DNA from: Oscillospiraceae bacterium
GTDB lineage: Bacteria; Bacillota; Clostridia; Oscillospirales; Oscillospiraceae
Assembly (NCBI GenBank): GCA_902779945.1
Contig: CACZDN010000027.1
Coordinates: forward strand, 1 to 64,000
Direction of reading: 5' to 3'
DNA: 64,000 nt
The position numbers were made by a program, and so were the translations under genes. Below are positions 20,301-27,830 of the stretch, one piece after another (positions within the stretch are counted from its first letter, which is position 1; each line of letters starts with the position of its first letter). The notes beneath the pieces are model-generated. The model saw only the letters and a program-made list of their open reading frames with translations, did no database searches and had not been told where the DNA came from.

Positions 20301-20785
20301 ACGCGGCGGTCGGCCTCGGTCGCGGGGCTCGCACTGCGGCGCACCCGCGCGGTGAAGAGCGCGTAGCTCAGCACATAGGCCGCAAGACAGATCCCGGCGC
20401 CGGCACCCCAGAGCGAGAGCCAGAGCGCGGGCGATTTCAGGTCCGGCCCGTGCCCGGCCGGCGCGCCTGCACGTCCTGCATTCAGGAGCGGCGGGCGGGC
20501 GGCAAGCGCGTCGTAGCCCATGGGCTGATCGCTGTCGGCCGGGGCGAGCTGCGCGTCCTCCCAGGAGGCCCGGGCGGAGAGCGCGGCAGCGGGCGCGGCG
20601 CTCTCCCCGGTCATGTCCGGCATCAGTCCGGGCAGAGGCAGGACAAAGCGCAGCAGCACCAGCAGCCAGGCGTAATAATAGGCGGTGCTGGGCATCTTTT
20701 TGAAAAACACATAGCGCGTCGCCAGCAGCAAAAGCGCGAGGCCGCTGCCGCTTACGGTGAGGCGCAGCAAAACGGAAAGTGACAT
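17366..20785 (-). CDS. BlaR1-type M56 metallopeptidase fused to tandem parallel beta-helix domains
   Basis: 1139 aa. Residues 1-60 and 120-145 contain membrane helices. The cytoplasmic M56 peptidase has zinc motif HELTH at 210-214 and a downstream CELSCDEW segment. A further membrane helix at about 316-335 leads outside. Instead of the penicillin-binding sensor of BlaR1, the exterior carries two homologous right-handed beta-helix units (about 345-630 and 650-900). Each has an LLxAIxPDxxI opening, an HTQEPG motif and a GCGILG motif. A C-terminal alpha/beta domain (about 940-1139) follows. It starts directly after the blaI stop. By analogy with BlaR1 it should sense an outside ligand and cleave BlaI, but the ligand could be a polysaccharide rather than a beta-lactam. 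Confidence 0.85.
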   Translation of the reverse strand: MSLSVLLRLTVSGSGLALLLLATRYVFFKKMPSTAYYYAWLLVLLRFVLPLPGLMPDMTGESAAPAAALSARASWEDAQLAPADSDQPMGYDALAARPPLLNAGRAGAPAGHGPDLKSPALWLSLWGAGAGICLAAYVLSYALFTARVRRSASPATEADRRVYARLPGKKPGLCRCAAYDTPLMFGVFHPMIALPERDYDAALLTNILRHELTHYRRRDPLYKWFAVAALSTQWFNPLAWLIRRELNRACELSCDEWLLRGMDREDKLSYGNTLLSMAESAALPAGVVATTFSTEKRNLKERLEQIMSYKKNNARILAAALALALLLGCGIAAGPAAVAAPSDGEGETVRVSSVDGLLSAIAPDTVIELAAGTYDLSSASDYGQDTHSPYYSWNGAYDGFELDLHNVQNLTLRGAGKSETVLSAVPRYANVLKFTGCRNVSVEALTAGHTQEPGWCQGGVLYFESTDGAVVSDCGLYGCGILGVRARDCSALTVKDSEIYECSFGAVDVHQCRDTRVEGCDIHDHGTREGEGEALNLFSVSYSEGFTVYNCRIHDNRAQNLLNSSYTKSALFLSCDVTGNTFGSAVFSFRQYGAAVDGCRFEGNDVSHGWYTGDGVHASDLDGDALEDAELAEMTLRDIPPERVSPKSAGFAPTAEIPVGGEVLVKTVDELLAAIGPDRTIILDGGLFELSTASNYGGIGTAYYYWKENPDGPGLVVHDVSGLSIRAKDTASGAVTLAALPRYADVLGFRNCDNLFLGGFTAGHTQEPGVCSGGVLYFENCSQVTIEKMRLYGCGILGIQASRCTSMEILRTEIYECSQGAAQFYQTDGIIFDSCGVHDVPSPALVFTECGDKSWNGVPLSGLNGMYDVDADGRLIVYETLRREENADTLVMPVEPADLPAGSEAVMTPEEAEQAALREIEEWKRLGILNPELSFKGSADAVVEIPESVGSENWYGRLFPQSYDVHWHVGPGDRAGTEQHKYGCNLRVDALSGKIVSAYIDAMADADAEPVREAVHREPLDPRNPQGESKEWTLCFYDNFEDIFPADMTVERFCKLLAEYWGFTGYRLAETVDDMYFDEPQPPVAADSLLKDMNADTRDNYYLTVFFEGDQPGAPMYIQLHQFPGYVTLSLGVNGHAVG

Positions 20786-21163
20786 TTATTCCTCCAGTTT
20801 GAACAGCTCCCGCAGCTCCTCGATGTCGTTTTTGCTGAGTCCGTCGGAGCGCACCAGCGCGGCCACCAGATCGCGCGCGCTGCCGTGGTAGACCCGGCTG
20901 ATGAGGTCGTGCGTGGCCCAGTCGTTGTATTCGCCTTCGGAGATCAGCGGGGAGTAGTAGTAGACCTGCCGCTTTTCCTGCCTGACGGCGCCCTTGCTGA
21001 CAAGCCGGGAAACCAGAGTCTTGATGGTGGCGGGCTCCCAGCCCTTCAGGCGCTGCAGCTTTTCGCGGATCTCCGTGACAGGCAGAGCGTCCTCCGTCCG
21101 CCACAGGATTTTCATGACCTCCAGCTCCGACGCGGAGATTTTTCCGGCAAGTTCGTTTTTCAT
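20786..21163 (-). CDS. blaI: BlaI/MecI-family transcriptional repressor
   Basis: 125 aa, normal length for BlaI/MecI/CopY. The N-terminal winged helix includes SELEVMKILWR and the recognition-helix segment PATIKTLVSRLVSKGAV. The C-terminal dimer and cleavage region follows (VAALVRSDGLSKNDIEELREL). It is the first gene of a two-gene unit with the M56 peptidase, which is expected to inactivate it. Palindromes in its own promoter suggest autoregulation. No beta-lactamase gene is seen nearby. Confidence 0.92.
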   Translation of the reverse strand: MKNELAGKISASELEVMKILWRTEDALPVTEIREKLQRLKGWEPATIKTLVSRLVSKGAVRQEKRQVYYYSPLISEGEYNDWATHDLISRVYHGSARDLVAALVRSDGLSKNDIEELRELFKLEE

Positions 21164-21187
21164 AGAGAATCCTCCCGTAAATGAGTT

Positions 21188-21240
21188 TACACGTGTAGCT
21201 CGAGCACGATCAATATAACATATTGGTCTACAGTTGTCAA
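21188..21240 (-). promoter_or_regulatory. blaI promoter with BlaI-type operators
   Basis: On the minus strand TTGACA (21235-21240) and TATATT (21212-21217) are 17 nt apart. The -35 overlaps the half-site pair TACAGTTGTC, and a perfect TACACGTGTA palindrome lies downstream at 21188-21197. TACA/TGTA dyads are the core of known BlaI/MecI operators. Confidence 0.75.
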
Positions 21241-21402
21241 CTGCGAATAATTATACGCACCCACCCCATACTGCGGGACATCCTCGACGACCCGCAGATT
21301 TGCGGCAAAGGGCGGTTTCGGACGTCGATGGCGCCGTTGCCTGCAAGCGGAAGTACGGCGCGTTTATCGTATTCCGGGCGCGCTTTTATGCGTCAACAGA
21401 AA

Positions 21403-21444
21403 AGACGCCCGGATGCCAGAAATGTTTCAGGCTCCCGGACGTCT
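21403..21444 (-). terminator. Terminator-like hairpin downstream of recG
   Basis: Imperfect stem of AGACGCCCGGATGCC against GGCTCCCGGACGTCT. On the minus strand it is followed by TTTTCTG. It is the first plausible stop for transcripts leaving recG through the MITE and AT-rich repeats. On the plus strand there is also a short T run. Confidence 0.45.
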
Positions 21445-21451
21445 CTGTTTT

Positions 21452-21521
21452 CATAATTCTGTTTACATAGTTTTGTTTTCGTAGTTTTATTTACGTATTA
21501 TTGTTAACATAATTTATTTCT
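21452..21521. repeat. Degenerate 14-15 bp AT-rich tandem repeat, left block
   Basis: About five imperfect units of the form (c)ATAATT(c/t)TGTTTA follow one another. A second block of the same unit is at 21828-21889. MITE A1 lies between the blocks. Confidence 0.6.
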
Positions 21522-21585
21522 CTTCCCGGATCAAGCTTCGTATTTCACGTTGGGGGCTGCGGTCCTCAGAATGACACGCAGTTTT

Positions 21586-21758
21586 AAGGCAACACCACAT
21601 AATTCGGCGAGAGCGAATCCTGAGAAAATTTGGGTTCTGATGAAGGCATTTTTTTGCAGGAATACTTTGTGTATTTCAAGAAAAAGTGACAAAATCGTGA
21701 CAAAATCAGAGCGCGGATTTTCCAGGAGGCGCCGATGGCGGATTGTGCGGTGTTGCCT
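21586..21758 (+). repeat. MITE-A copy 1 (about 173 bp)
   Basis: Ends AAGGCAACACC / GGTGTTGCCT. The interior has the family core GAGAAAATTTGGGTTCTGA, ATACTTTGTGTATTTCAAGA and GGCGGATTGTGCGG. No coding capacity for a transposase. It lies between two AT-rich repeat blocks. Confidence 0.9.
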
Positions 21759-21827
21759 GTAGTGAAACAACGTGCTGCGGTGGGGACGGATGCGATACTC
21801 CGCATACCGGGTGGTATGCTGATAATA

Positions 21828-21889
21828 TAGTTAACTTAATTTTGGCTTCATAATATTGTATACTTAATATTGTTTACATAATTTTTTTC
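21828..21889. repeat. Degenerate AT-rich tandem repeat, right block
   Basis: Units such as CATAATATTGTATAC and TTAATATTGTTTAC directly follow the recG stop (on its strand). They match the 21452-21521 block in period and composition, and both stand out against the GC-rich surroundings. Confidence 0.6.
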
Positions 21890-21893
21890 GCGT

Positions 21894-23945
21894 TCAATTG
21901 AAGCTGTCGGCGTTTGATTTCAGCATCCGCTCGACGCTCTCGCGGAGGGGGGCGTGCTCGGGGAGAGCGAGCTGCGGGTCCTGCGCCAGAAGGAGCGTCG
22001 CCTCCTGCTGGGCCTTTTGGAGTACGTTCACGTCCGCGCCCAGGTCGGCGACGTGCATCTCCGGCAGGCCGTGCTGGCGGGAGCCGAAGAAGTCGCCCGG
22101 ACCGCGCAGACGCAGGTCCTCCTCGGAGATTTTGAAGCCGTCGTTGGTTTTGGTCATGATCGCAAGGCGCGCGCGGTTTTCCTCCCCGTCGTTGTCGGAG
22201 ACGAGGATGCACCAGCTCTTGTGCTGTCCCCTTCCGACGCGCCCGCGCAGCTGGTGGAGCTGGCTGAGGCCGAAGCGCTCCGCGTTCTCCACGATGATGA
22301 GCGCCGCGTTCGGCACGTCCACGCCGACCTCGATGACCGTCGTGGCGACGAGGATGTCCGTCTCCCCCGCAACCATGGAGGCCATGACCGCCTCCTTGTC
22401 CTTTGCCTTCATTCTGCCGTGGACGCAGGCTACACGGAGCTCCGGAAATTCCCGCCGCAGCTCCTCGGCGTGCTCCTCGGCGCTTTTGAGCTTTTGGGGC
22501 AGCTCGTCGTTCTCCTCGACCATGGGGCAGACCACGAAGACCTGTCTCCCCTCCCCCACCAGCTTGCGGATAAAACCGTTGAGGCGCGCGCGGTAGCTCT
22601 CATCCACCGCGAAGGTGTCCACCTTCCGGCGGCCCGGCGGCAGCTCGTCGATGACCGAGACGTCGAGATCGCCGTAGATGATGAGCGCGAGGGTGCGCGG
22701 GATGGGCGTGGCGGACATGACCAGCACATGGGGCTTCTGTCCCTTGCCGATCAGAGCCGAGCGCTGGCCGACGCCGAAGCGGTGCTGCTCGTCCGTGACT
22801 ACGAGGCCCAGCTTCCCGTATTCCACGTCCTGGCTGAACAGGGCGTGGGTGCCGATGACGAGGTCGAGCGCCCCGGCCCTGAGCTGCTCCTTGACGGTGC
22901 GCTTCTCCTTCGCGCTCATGGAGCCGGTGAGCTTGCCGATGCGCAGCCCGAGGGGGCCCAGCAGCTCCGTCAGGGTGTGGAAATGCTGCTCGGCCAGAAT
23001 CTCCGTCGGGGCCATGAAGGCCGACATGCAGCCGTTTTCCGCGCAGTGCCAGATGAGGGCCGCGGCGACCAGGGTCTTGCCGCTGCCCACGTCGCCCTGG
23101 ACGAGGCGGTTCATGACCGCGCCGGAGTCCATGTCCCGCACGCCCTCCTCCACCGCCCGGCGCTGGGCCCCGGTGGGCGAAAAGGGCATGGCGGACCAGA
23201 AGCGTTCGAGCTCGCCCGGGGCCATGCGGATGCCGCTCTCCCGCGCGCGCTCCCCGCGCATCCGGCCCAGGGCACAGGCGAGCACGAAGAGTTCTTCAAA
23301 TATGAGCCGCCGCCGCGCGAGCTCCAGCGCCTCGAAATCCGTGGGAAAGTGGATGTTCTCGAAGGCGTAGGCCGTCTGCGCGAGCTTGCATCGCTCCCGC
23401 ACCGAGTGGGGCAGCACGTCGGGCAGCTCCGAAAGGCAGGCGTCAAGCCCCTGGCGCACGGCCTGGAGCACGGTGCGCTGGTTGAGCCCGGCGGCCGTGC
23501 GGTAGACCGGCATGATGCGGCCGGTGACCCTCCGCTCCCCCTTCGCCTTCTCATAGACGGGGTTGACCATGCTGCGCCGCGCGCCGGAGACCTCGATCCT
23601 GCCGTAGAAGACATAGCTCTCCCCGCGCTGCAGGTTGTCCTTTGCGTAGGGCTGGTTGAAGAAGGTGACGTCCAGCACGCCGCTGTCGTCCACGGCGCGC
23701 AGCTTCACGAGGTCGAGCCCCCGCCGCACGCGGCTGAGTCTCGGCGTGTCCGCGACCATGGCCTCCACACAGACGGTCTCCCCGTCCGAGGTGAGGGCGA
23801 TGGGCTTTGTCTCGCTGCGGTCCTCGTATTTCCTGGGGAAAAAAGAAACAAGGTCACGCAGAGAAAAGACGCCGAGCTTGTTCAGCGCCTGCGCCTTTTT
23901 CTCTCCGATGCCCTTGATGTAGCGAACGTCTGTATTCAGGTCCAT
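21894..23945 (-). CDS. recG: ATP-dependent DNA helicase RecG
   Basis: 683 aa, full length. The N-terminal wedge/OB domain (about 1-230) carries VRYIKGIGEKKAQALNKLGV. The helicase core has Walker A GDVGSGKT near residue 285, DEQHRF (the RecG form of motif II), MSATPIPRTLAL, and the C-terminal TRG region HQLRGRVGRG. It remodels stalled replication forks and branched DNA in the cytoplasm. It abuts the apbE gene, whose stop overlaps the recG start by one base. Confidence 0.97.
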   Translation of the reverse strand: MDLNTDVRYIKGIGEKKAQALNKLGVFSLRDLVSFFPRKYEDRSETKPIALTSDGETVCVEAMVADTPRLSRVRRGLDLVKLRAVDDSGVLDVTFFNQPYAKDNLQRGESYVFYGRIEVSGARRSMVNPVYEKAKGERRVTGRIMPVYRTAAGLNQRTVLQAVRQGLDACLSELPDVLPHSVRERCKLAQTAYAFENIHFPTDFEALELARRRLIFEELFVLACALGRMRGERARESGIRMAPGELERFWSAMPFSPTGAQRRAVEEGVRDMDSGAVMNRLVQGDVGSGKTLVAAALIWHCAENGCMSAFMAPTEILAEQHFHTLTELLGPLGLRIGKLTGSMSAKEKRTVKEQLRAGALDLVIGTHALFSQDVEYGKLGLVVTDEQHRFGVGQRSALIGKGQKPHVLVMSATPIPRTLALIIYGDLDVSVIDELPPGRRKVDTFAVDESYRARLNGFIRKLVGEGRQVFVVCPMVEENDELPQKLKSAEEHAEELRREFPELRVACVHGRMKAKDKEAVMASMVAGETDILVATTVIEVGVDVPNAALIIVENAERFGLSQLHQLRGRVGRGQHKSWCILVSDNDGEENRARLAIMTKTNDGFKISEEDLRLRGPGDFFGSRQHGLPEMHVADLGADVNVLQKAQQEATLLLAQDPQLALPEHAPLRESVERMLKSNADSFN

Positions 23946-24991
23946 TATTCCACGTAGCGGAGCGTATAGTTGGTGTTGGTGAGGGTGAATTTCTCGATCA
24001 GGCCCTTGGTGCAGATGATCTCGTCCTCGTTGTTGATGAGGACCATGTCGAAGCCGCCGTACTGCCGCCAGTAGTTGAGCGCCTTGCTCTGCCCGAGGAC
24101 GAACATGGCGGTGGAGAGGCAGTCGGACAGGGTGCCGTCCTCACAGACGATGGTGACGGATTTGAGGGTGTTGTTGATGGGCCTGCCGTTTTCGGGGTTG
24201 ATGAGGTGGTGGTAGGTCTTGCCGTTCTGGATGAAGAAGCGCTGGTAGGTGCCGGAGGTGACCACGGCGGTCTCCCCCACCGACAGGACGCCGACATAGC
24301 TGGAGGTGTTGTTCGGGTCCTGCACGGCCACGTTCCAGAAGGAGCCGTCCGGCTTGACTCCAAGGGTCTGGACATTCCCGCCCAGCGAGACGATCCCGCT
24401 GGTCACACCGACGTTGCGCATGGCCTTGATCGCGTTGTCGGCGGCGCAGCCCTTGGCCACCGCGCCGAAGCTGAGAGCGGTCCCCTCCGGGAAGGAGACG
24501 GCGTAGGAGCCGGAGCTCGGGAAGCTGGTCAGCATCATTTTGTCAAAGGCCCTGCGGGCGAGATCGACCCACAGCTCCTCATCCGTCGGGACATAGTAGC
24601 GCCCGCTGTCGAAGCCCCAGCGCTGAATCACGGGATAGATGGTGAGGTCGAGTGCGCCGCCGCTCTGCTTGTACACGGTCTGCGCCGTGGACAGCATGTT
24701 CGCCACCTGGCCGGAAATGGAGACGTTGCCGCCGTTCGCGTGGTTGATGGCGTAGGTGGTGCTGGTCTCGATATCGGGGTCGAGCATGTCGTTCATCGAC
24801 TGGATGACCCCCTGTGCGGCGGTCAGCCCGCGCTCGGCGTTCTTGCCGTAGGCCGTGAGCGTCATGATCGTATCCATGGCGAAGACCTGGCGCTGGCTCG
24901 TCTTCGTCTCGCCGCACCCGGCGAGGGGCAGCACCATGCACAGGCACAGGCACGCAATCAGAATTCTATGGAGCAGGGAGCGCTTTTTCAT
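23945..24991 (-). CDS. apbE: FAD:protein FMN transferase (ApbE family lipoprotein)
   Basis: 348 aa from the ATG at 24991. The frame stays open upstream, but only this start gives a signal peptide, ending in lipobox LAGC (Cys25). ApbE motifs: FAMDTIMTLTAYG, LSFGAVAKGCAAD, and HHLINPENGRPINN with the Mg/FAD-binding residues. It attaches FMN covalently to threonine of flavoproteins outside the membrane. No RnfG/NqrC partner is visible here. Extracytoplasmic flavodoxins occur in the island, but covalent flavinylation of them is not implied by any visible site. Confidence 0.95.
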   Translation of the reverse strand: MKKRSLLHRILIACLCLCMVLPLAGCGETKTSQRQVFAMDTIMTLTAYGKNAERGLTAAQGVIQSMNDMLDPDIETSTTYAINHANGGNVSISGQVANMLSTAQTVYKQSGGALDLTIYPVIQRWGFDSGRYYVPTDEELWVDLARRAFDKMMLTSFPSSGSYAVSFPEGTALSFGAVAKGCAADNAIKAMRNVGVTSGIVSLGGNVQTLGVKPDGSFWNVAVQDPNNTSSYVGVLSVGETAVVTSGTYQRFFIQNGKTYHHLINPENGRPINNTLKSVTIVCEDGTLSDCLSTAMFVLGQSKALNYWRQYGGFDMVLINNEDEIICTKGLIEKFTLTNTNYTLRYVE

Positions 24992-25045
24992 GGCATAAAC
25001 CCCTTCGGCGTCAAAATATTTCTCAGGCAAAATGCAAATCCGCTC

Positions 25046-25074
25046 TTGCCATTGCCCGGAAAGTTTGCTATAAT
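25046..25074 (+). promoter_or_regulatory. Promoter of tRNA-Arg
   Basis: TTGCCA and a perfect TATAAT separated by 17 nt, about 87 nt before the mature tRNA 5' end. Confidence 0.6.
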
Positions 25075-25122
25075 ACCCCTTGCACCTGTCAGGAGCCGGG
25101 GGCGATTTCCCGCGCAAGCGGT

Positions 25123-25151
25123 ATTATACCAGAATTCGCGGCTCTTGTAAA
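25123..25151 (-). promoter_or_regulatory. Promoter of apbE-recG
   Basis: On the minus strand TTTACA (25146-25151) and TATAAT (25123-25128) have a 17-nt spacer. The leader is about 125 nt. Confidence 0.65.
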
Positions 25152-25161
25152 CAGGCCATAT

Positions 25162-25238
25162 GCGGCTGTAGCTCAGCTGGATAGAGTGCCAGACTCCGAC
25201 TCTGGAGGTCGTGGGTTCGAATCCCGTCAGCCGTACCA
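25162..25238 (+). tRNA. tRNA-Arg (CCG), island attachment site
   Basis: A 77-nt cloverleaf with CCA. The anticodon arm CCAGA-CTCCGAC-TCTGG gives CCG. The acceptor GCGGCTG pairs with CAGCCGT (G-U at 1:72). Its last 46 nt (25193-25238) are repeated exactly at 38893-38938, and its last 33 nt again at 25359-25391, the signature of tyrosine-integrase insertion at a tRNA 3' end. Confidence 0.95.
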
Positions 25239-25240
25239 AA

Positions 25241-25273
25241 AACAGACATCTCCGTGAGGAGGTGTCTGTTTTT
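25241..25273 (+). terminator. Terminator of tRNA-Arg
   Basis: AACAGACATCTCC / GGAGGTGTCTGTT stem with a GTGA loop and T5. Confidence 0.85.
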
Positions 25274-25291
25274 GGCAGTTCTGAGGTTTGT

Positions 25292-25307
25292 GAACCCACG
25301 ACCTCCA
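25292..25307 (-). repeat. Inverted 16-bp copy of the tRNA-Arg variable/T-arm
   Basis: The complement of tRNA positions around TGGAGGTCGTGGGTTC lies in reverse orientation between the tRNA and the second att copy. It could pair with 25359-25371. It looks like debris of an inverted insertion event. Confidence 0.6.
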
Positions 25308-25358
25308 GGTGCGAAGCACGTTTAATCCGCCGGAGGCGTCTCGCGCGAAGCGCGGGAC

Positions 25359-25391
25359 AGGTCGTGGGTTCGAATCCCGTCAGCCGTACCA
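25359..25391 (+). repeat. Second att copy (33-bp tRNA-Arg 3' end)
   Basis: Exact copy of the last 33 nt of tRNA-Arg including CCA, 121 nt beyond the intact gene. Confidence 0.9.
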
Positions 25392-25427
25392 AAACCGAGG
25401 ATTTTCTTTTGAAAATCCTCGGTTTTC
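25391..25427 (+). terminator. Terminator after the second att copy
   Basis: A perfect 16-bp stem AAAACCGAGGATTTTC / GAAAATCCTCGGTTTT with a 4-nt loop. Its sequence is unrelated to the terminator after the intact tRNA. Confidence 0.8.
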
Positions 25428-25504
25428 AGTGTCATATGTCAAGCTGTTGTGGTTGTCAATTTTCCTTTTCGAGCTTAGTTGTCGTGAACACAAGTGGAAC
25501 GAGC

Positions 25505-26035
25505 TCAGATTTCAATGCCGGCCTGCATGGCGCGGCTGGCCTCACGCTTGTTCTTGTCAAAGGCATGGCTGTAGATGTCCAAGGTAGTGGACGGCTGAGC
25601 GTAGCCGAGAAGTCCCGCCACGGTGGTTACATCTGTTCCGCCTGCGATCAGAAGGCTTGCGTTTGTATGGCGTAGAGAGTGGACATTCAGGCTTTCCGGA
25701 AGTCCGTGTTTTCTCAGGATCAGTTTGAAGCGCCATGTGAAGCTGCTGGGCGTCATAGGGAGCGCCGCACCCTTTCGCCGGAAGATATAATCGTCATCTG
25801 TCAATTCCCGTTCATCATAGCTGCTGGTCTCATACTTGCATTCGCGTCGGTACTCATTGAGCAGAGTTTCCATCTCATATGAGAAGTACACATAGGTACA
25901 TTTGAGCATCCGTTCATAGCTTGCAAGCGTACTCGGTGCATACTTGACCTGACGCTTGAGCCACGCCTCGGCATACTTTTGGAAGGGTGTTTCTGCATCC
26001 TCTCCAAATCCGTTTTTGACAGTTTTAACCGTCAC
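25505..26035 (-). pseudogene. Tyrosine integrase, internally deleted
   Basis: 176 aa against about 370-400 for tRNA-site integrases. Part of the core-binding domain (AEAWLKRQVKYAPSTLASYE) is joined directly to the back half of the catalytic domain. HSLRHTNASLL (H-x-x-R) and GYAQPSTTLDIYSHAF (His and the nucleophilic Tyr) are kept. The first catalytic Arg and the following beta region are missing. Position beside the att repeats fits the integrase of the island. Probably inactive. Confidence 0.85.
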
Positions 26036-26238
26036 GCCGATTCTCCAGTATTTGCAATGCTTTCCGGGTTTCGTGACGATAACGCTCCCCTGCAGGAGCT
26101 AATCGTCACATCGTCACAGGCTCGATCGTACCGTAAAAGAAAAGTTCGTCTCTTCCTGTCCCTCGACGGTTCAAACGAAATACCGAGCCGTGTCAGCTCC
26201 TGCCGATTGCCGCGTATCTTACGTGAGAAAATATTAGG

Positions 26239-26652
26239 TTGGATATTCTCGACTTTGTATATGTGGAGCTGATGCGCGGCATACAGAAGGGCTATGTCCC
26301 GAAGCGCTGCGCCAACTGCGGGCGCTGGTTTCTCCAGACGCCGGGTGTATCTTATGCCTATTGTGACAGGATCGCTCCCGGCGAAACAGAGAAGACCTGT
26401 CGGGACATTGGCGCCGTAACGAGCTTTCAAGACAAAGTCAGGAACAATGAGATTTGGCAGACACATCAACGTGCATACAAGAAATACTATGCCCGTGTGC
26501 TGAAAAACAATATGACAAAAGAAGAATTCACCGCGTGGGCAAAAGACGCTGAGAAGCTCCGCGATAAAGCCCTCTCAGAGTATGAGCTTGTGCAGGACGA
26601 TGACCGTCTATGGATTATCGCCAAACTGAAACAGGATTTGAATGAAAAATAG
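26239..26652 (+). pseudogene. DUF6076-like protein, C-terminal fragment
   Basis: 137 aa carrying CANCGRWF and a later YCDR motif (C-x2-C ... C) as in DUF6076, a family often found on mobile elements. The normal N-terminal several hundred residues are absent, and no convincing ribosome site precedes the ATG at 26239. The preceding 26036-26238 bases hold no intact gene. The family assignment is from pattern only. Confidence 0.55.
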
Positions 26653-26692
26653 AGGCAGACGAATCTAAACGCCTTACTACCAGTCTCCCTGA

Positions 26693-27820
26693 TTAATCTT
26701 CAAATTCCTCCGCCACCTGCTCCAGCAGCTTACGAATTGGCAGATGCTGCGGACAGATCTTTTCACACTTGCCGCATTTGAGGCAGTCTGACGCCTTGCC
26801 GTGATCGCGGGTCAGGATGTTCTTGTAATAGTAATCCGTATTCCAGCTGTGGAATGTGGTTTTCAGGTTGTAGCAGGAGAACAGCTCCGGGATCTGGATT
26901 TTTTTGGGGCAGTCGTTGTCCAGCACGCAGTAGTGACAGGCTGTGCAGGGGATCATGCCCATGGAAGCGAATATTTCACGCACTTTATTGACCGCGGCGG
27001 TTTCTTCCTCCGTCAACTTCTGGGGATCAGCCATGAAGCTGACGTTTTCTTTGAGCTGTTCGATGGTGGACATGCCTGAGAGCACCATCATCATATTGTC
27101 GAAACCCGCCGCGAAGCGCAGAGCGTAGCTGGCATTGCTGCCGCCGTGCAGCGCGTCGAACACCTTCTGCGCTTCCTCCGGGAGCTTGACCAGGCATCCG
27201 CCCTTTACCGGTTCCATCACGATGACCGGCTTGCCGTGCTTCACCGCCATTTCGTAGACCTTACGGCTCTCCACAGAGGGATCCTCGTAGTCCACATAGT
27301 TGAACTGCATCTGGACTACCTCAATTTCCGGGTACTCGGTGAGGATGCGGTCCAGCACGTCGGCCTTGTCGTGGAAGGATATGCCGAAGTGACGGATCTT
27401 CCCCTCGGCTTTCAGCTCCAGCGCCGTCTCATAGGCGCGGCACTTTTTGAACTTCTCATAGATTGCGCCATCCTGGGCGTGCATCAGATAGAAGTCAAAA
27501 TACTCCACGCCGCAGGCTTCCAGTTGCTGCTCAAACAGCGGGCGGATCTGATCCTCCCTGGTGAAGAAATGGGTGGAGAGCTTGTTGGTGAGAATGTACT
27601 TATCCCGGGGATAGCGGAAGGTCAGGCCATCGCGAAGAGCCAACTCACTCTTGCCGCCGAGATAGCCGTGAGCGGTGTCAAAATAGTTGAGGCCGGCGGC
27701 GAGAAAGGCGTCCACCATTTCGCAAAACTGCGGCATATCCACTTCGCCGTTTATCATCGGCAGGCGCATGCAGCCAAAGCCAAACTTGCCATGTATTTCA
27801 GAAAAGAATATGTTGGTCAT
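26693..27820 (-). CDS. Aldo/keto reductase with C-terminal 4Fe-4S domain
   Basis: 375 aa from the ATG at 27820, chosen for its GAGGA site. The TIM-barrel AKR part (about 1-270) has NYFDTAHGY with the catalytic Tyr, NKLS with Lys, and FYLMHAQD with His. The C-terminus carries ferredoxin-like cysteines: C-x2-C-x2-C near 283-289 (CTACHYC) and CLKCGKCEKICP near 340-351. This is the clostridial oxidoreductase class that can take electrons from Fe-S donors. It is the last gene of a three-gene operon with a flavodoxin-fold reductase 10 nt upstream. Substrate unknown. Confidence 0.9.
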   Translation of the reverse strand: MTNIFFSEIHGKFGFGCMRLPMINGEVDMPQFCEMVDAFLAAGLNYFDTAHGYLGGKSELALRDGLTFRYPRDKYILTNKLSTHFFTREDQIRPLFEQQLEACGVEYFDFYLMHAQDGAIYEKFKKCRAYETALELKAEGKIRHFGISFHDKADVLDRILTEYPEIEVVQMQFNYVDYEDPSVESRKVYEMAVKHGKPVIVMEPVKGGCLVKLPEEAQKVFDALHGGSNASYALRFAAGFDNMMMVLSGMSTIEQLKENVSFMADPQKLTEEETAAVNKVREIFASMGMIPCTACHYCVLDNDCPKKIQIPELFSCYNLKTTFHSWNTDYYYKNILTRDHGKASDCLKCGKCEKICPQHLPIRKLLEQVAEEFED

Positions 27821-27830
27821 CGTGTTGTCC

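Noticed and set aside
17378-23957. Long plus-strand ORFs of 664 aa (17378-19372) and 667 aa (21954-23957)
   Set aside because: They are antisense to the BlaR1-like protein and RecG, both with clear motifs; no ribosome sites and no domains.
25359-25391. Second tRNA-Arg gene
   Set aside because: Only the 3' 33 nt are present; no anticodon arm or 5' half. The same holds for 38893-38938.
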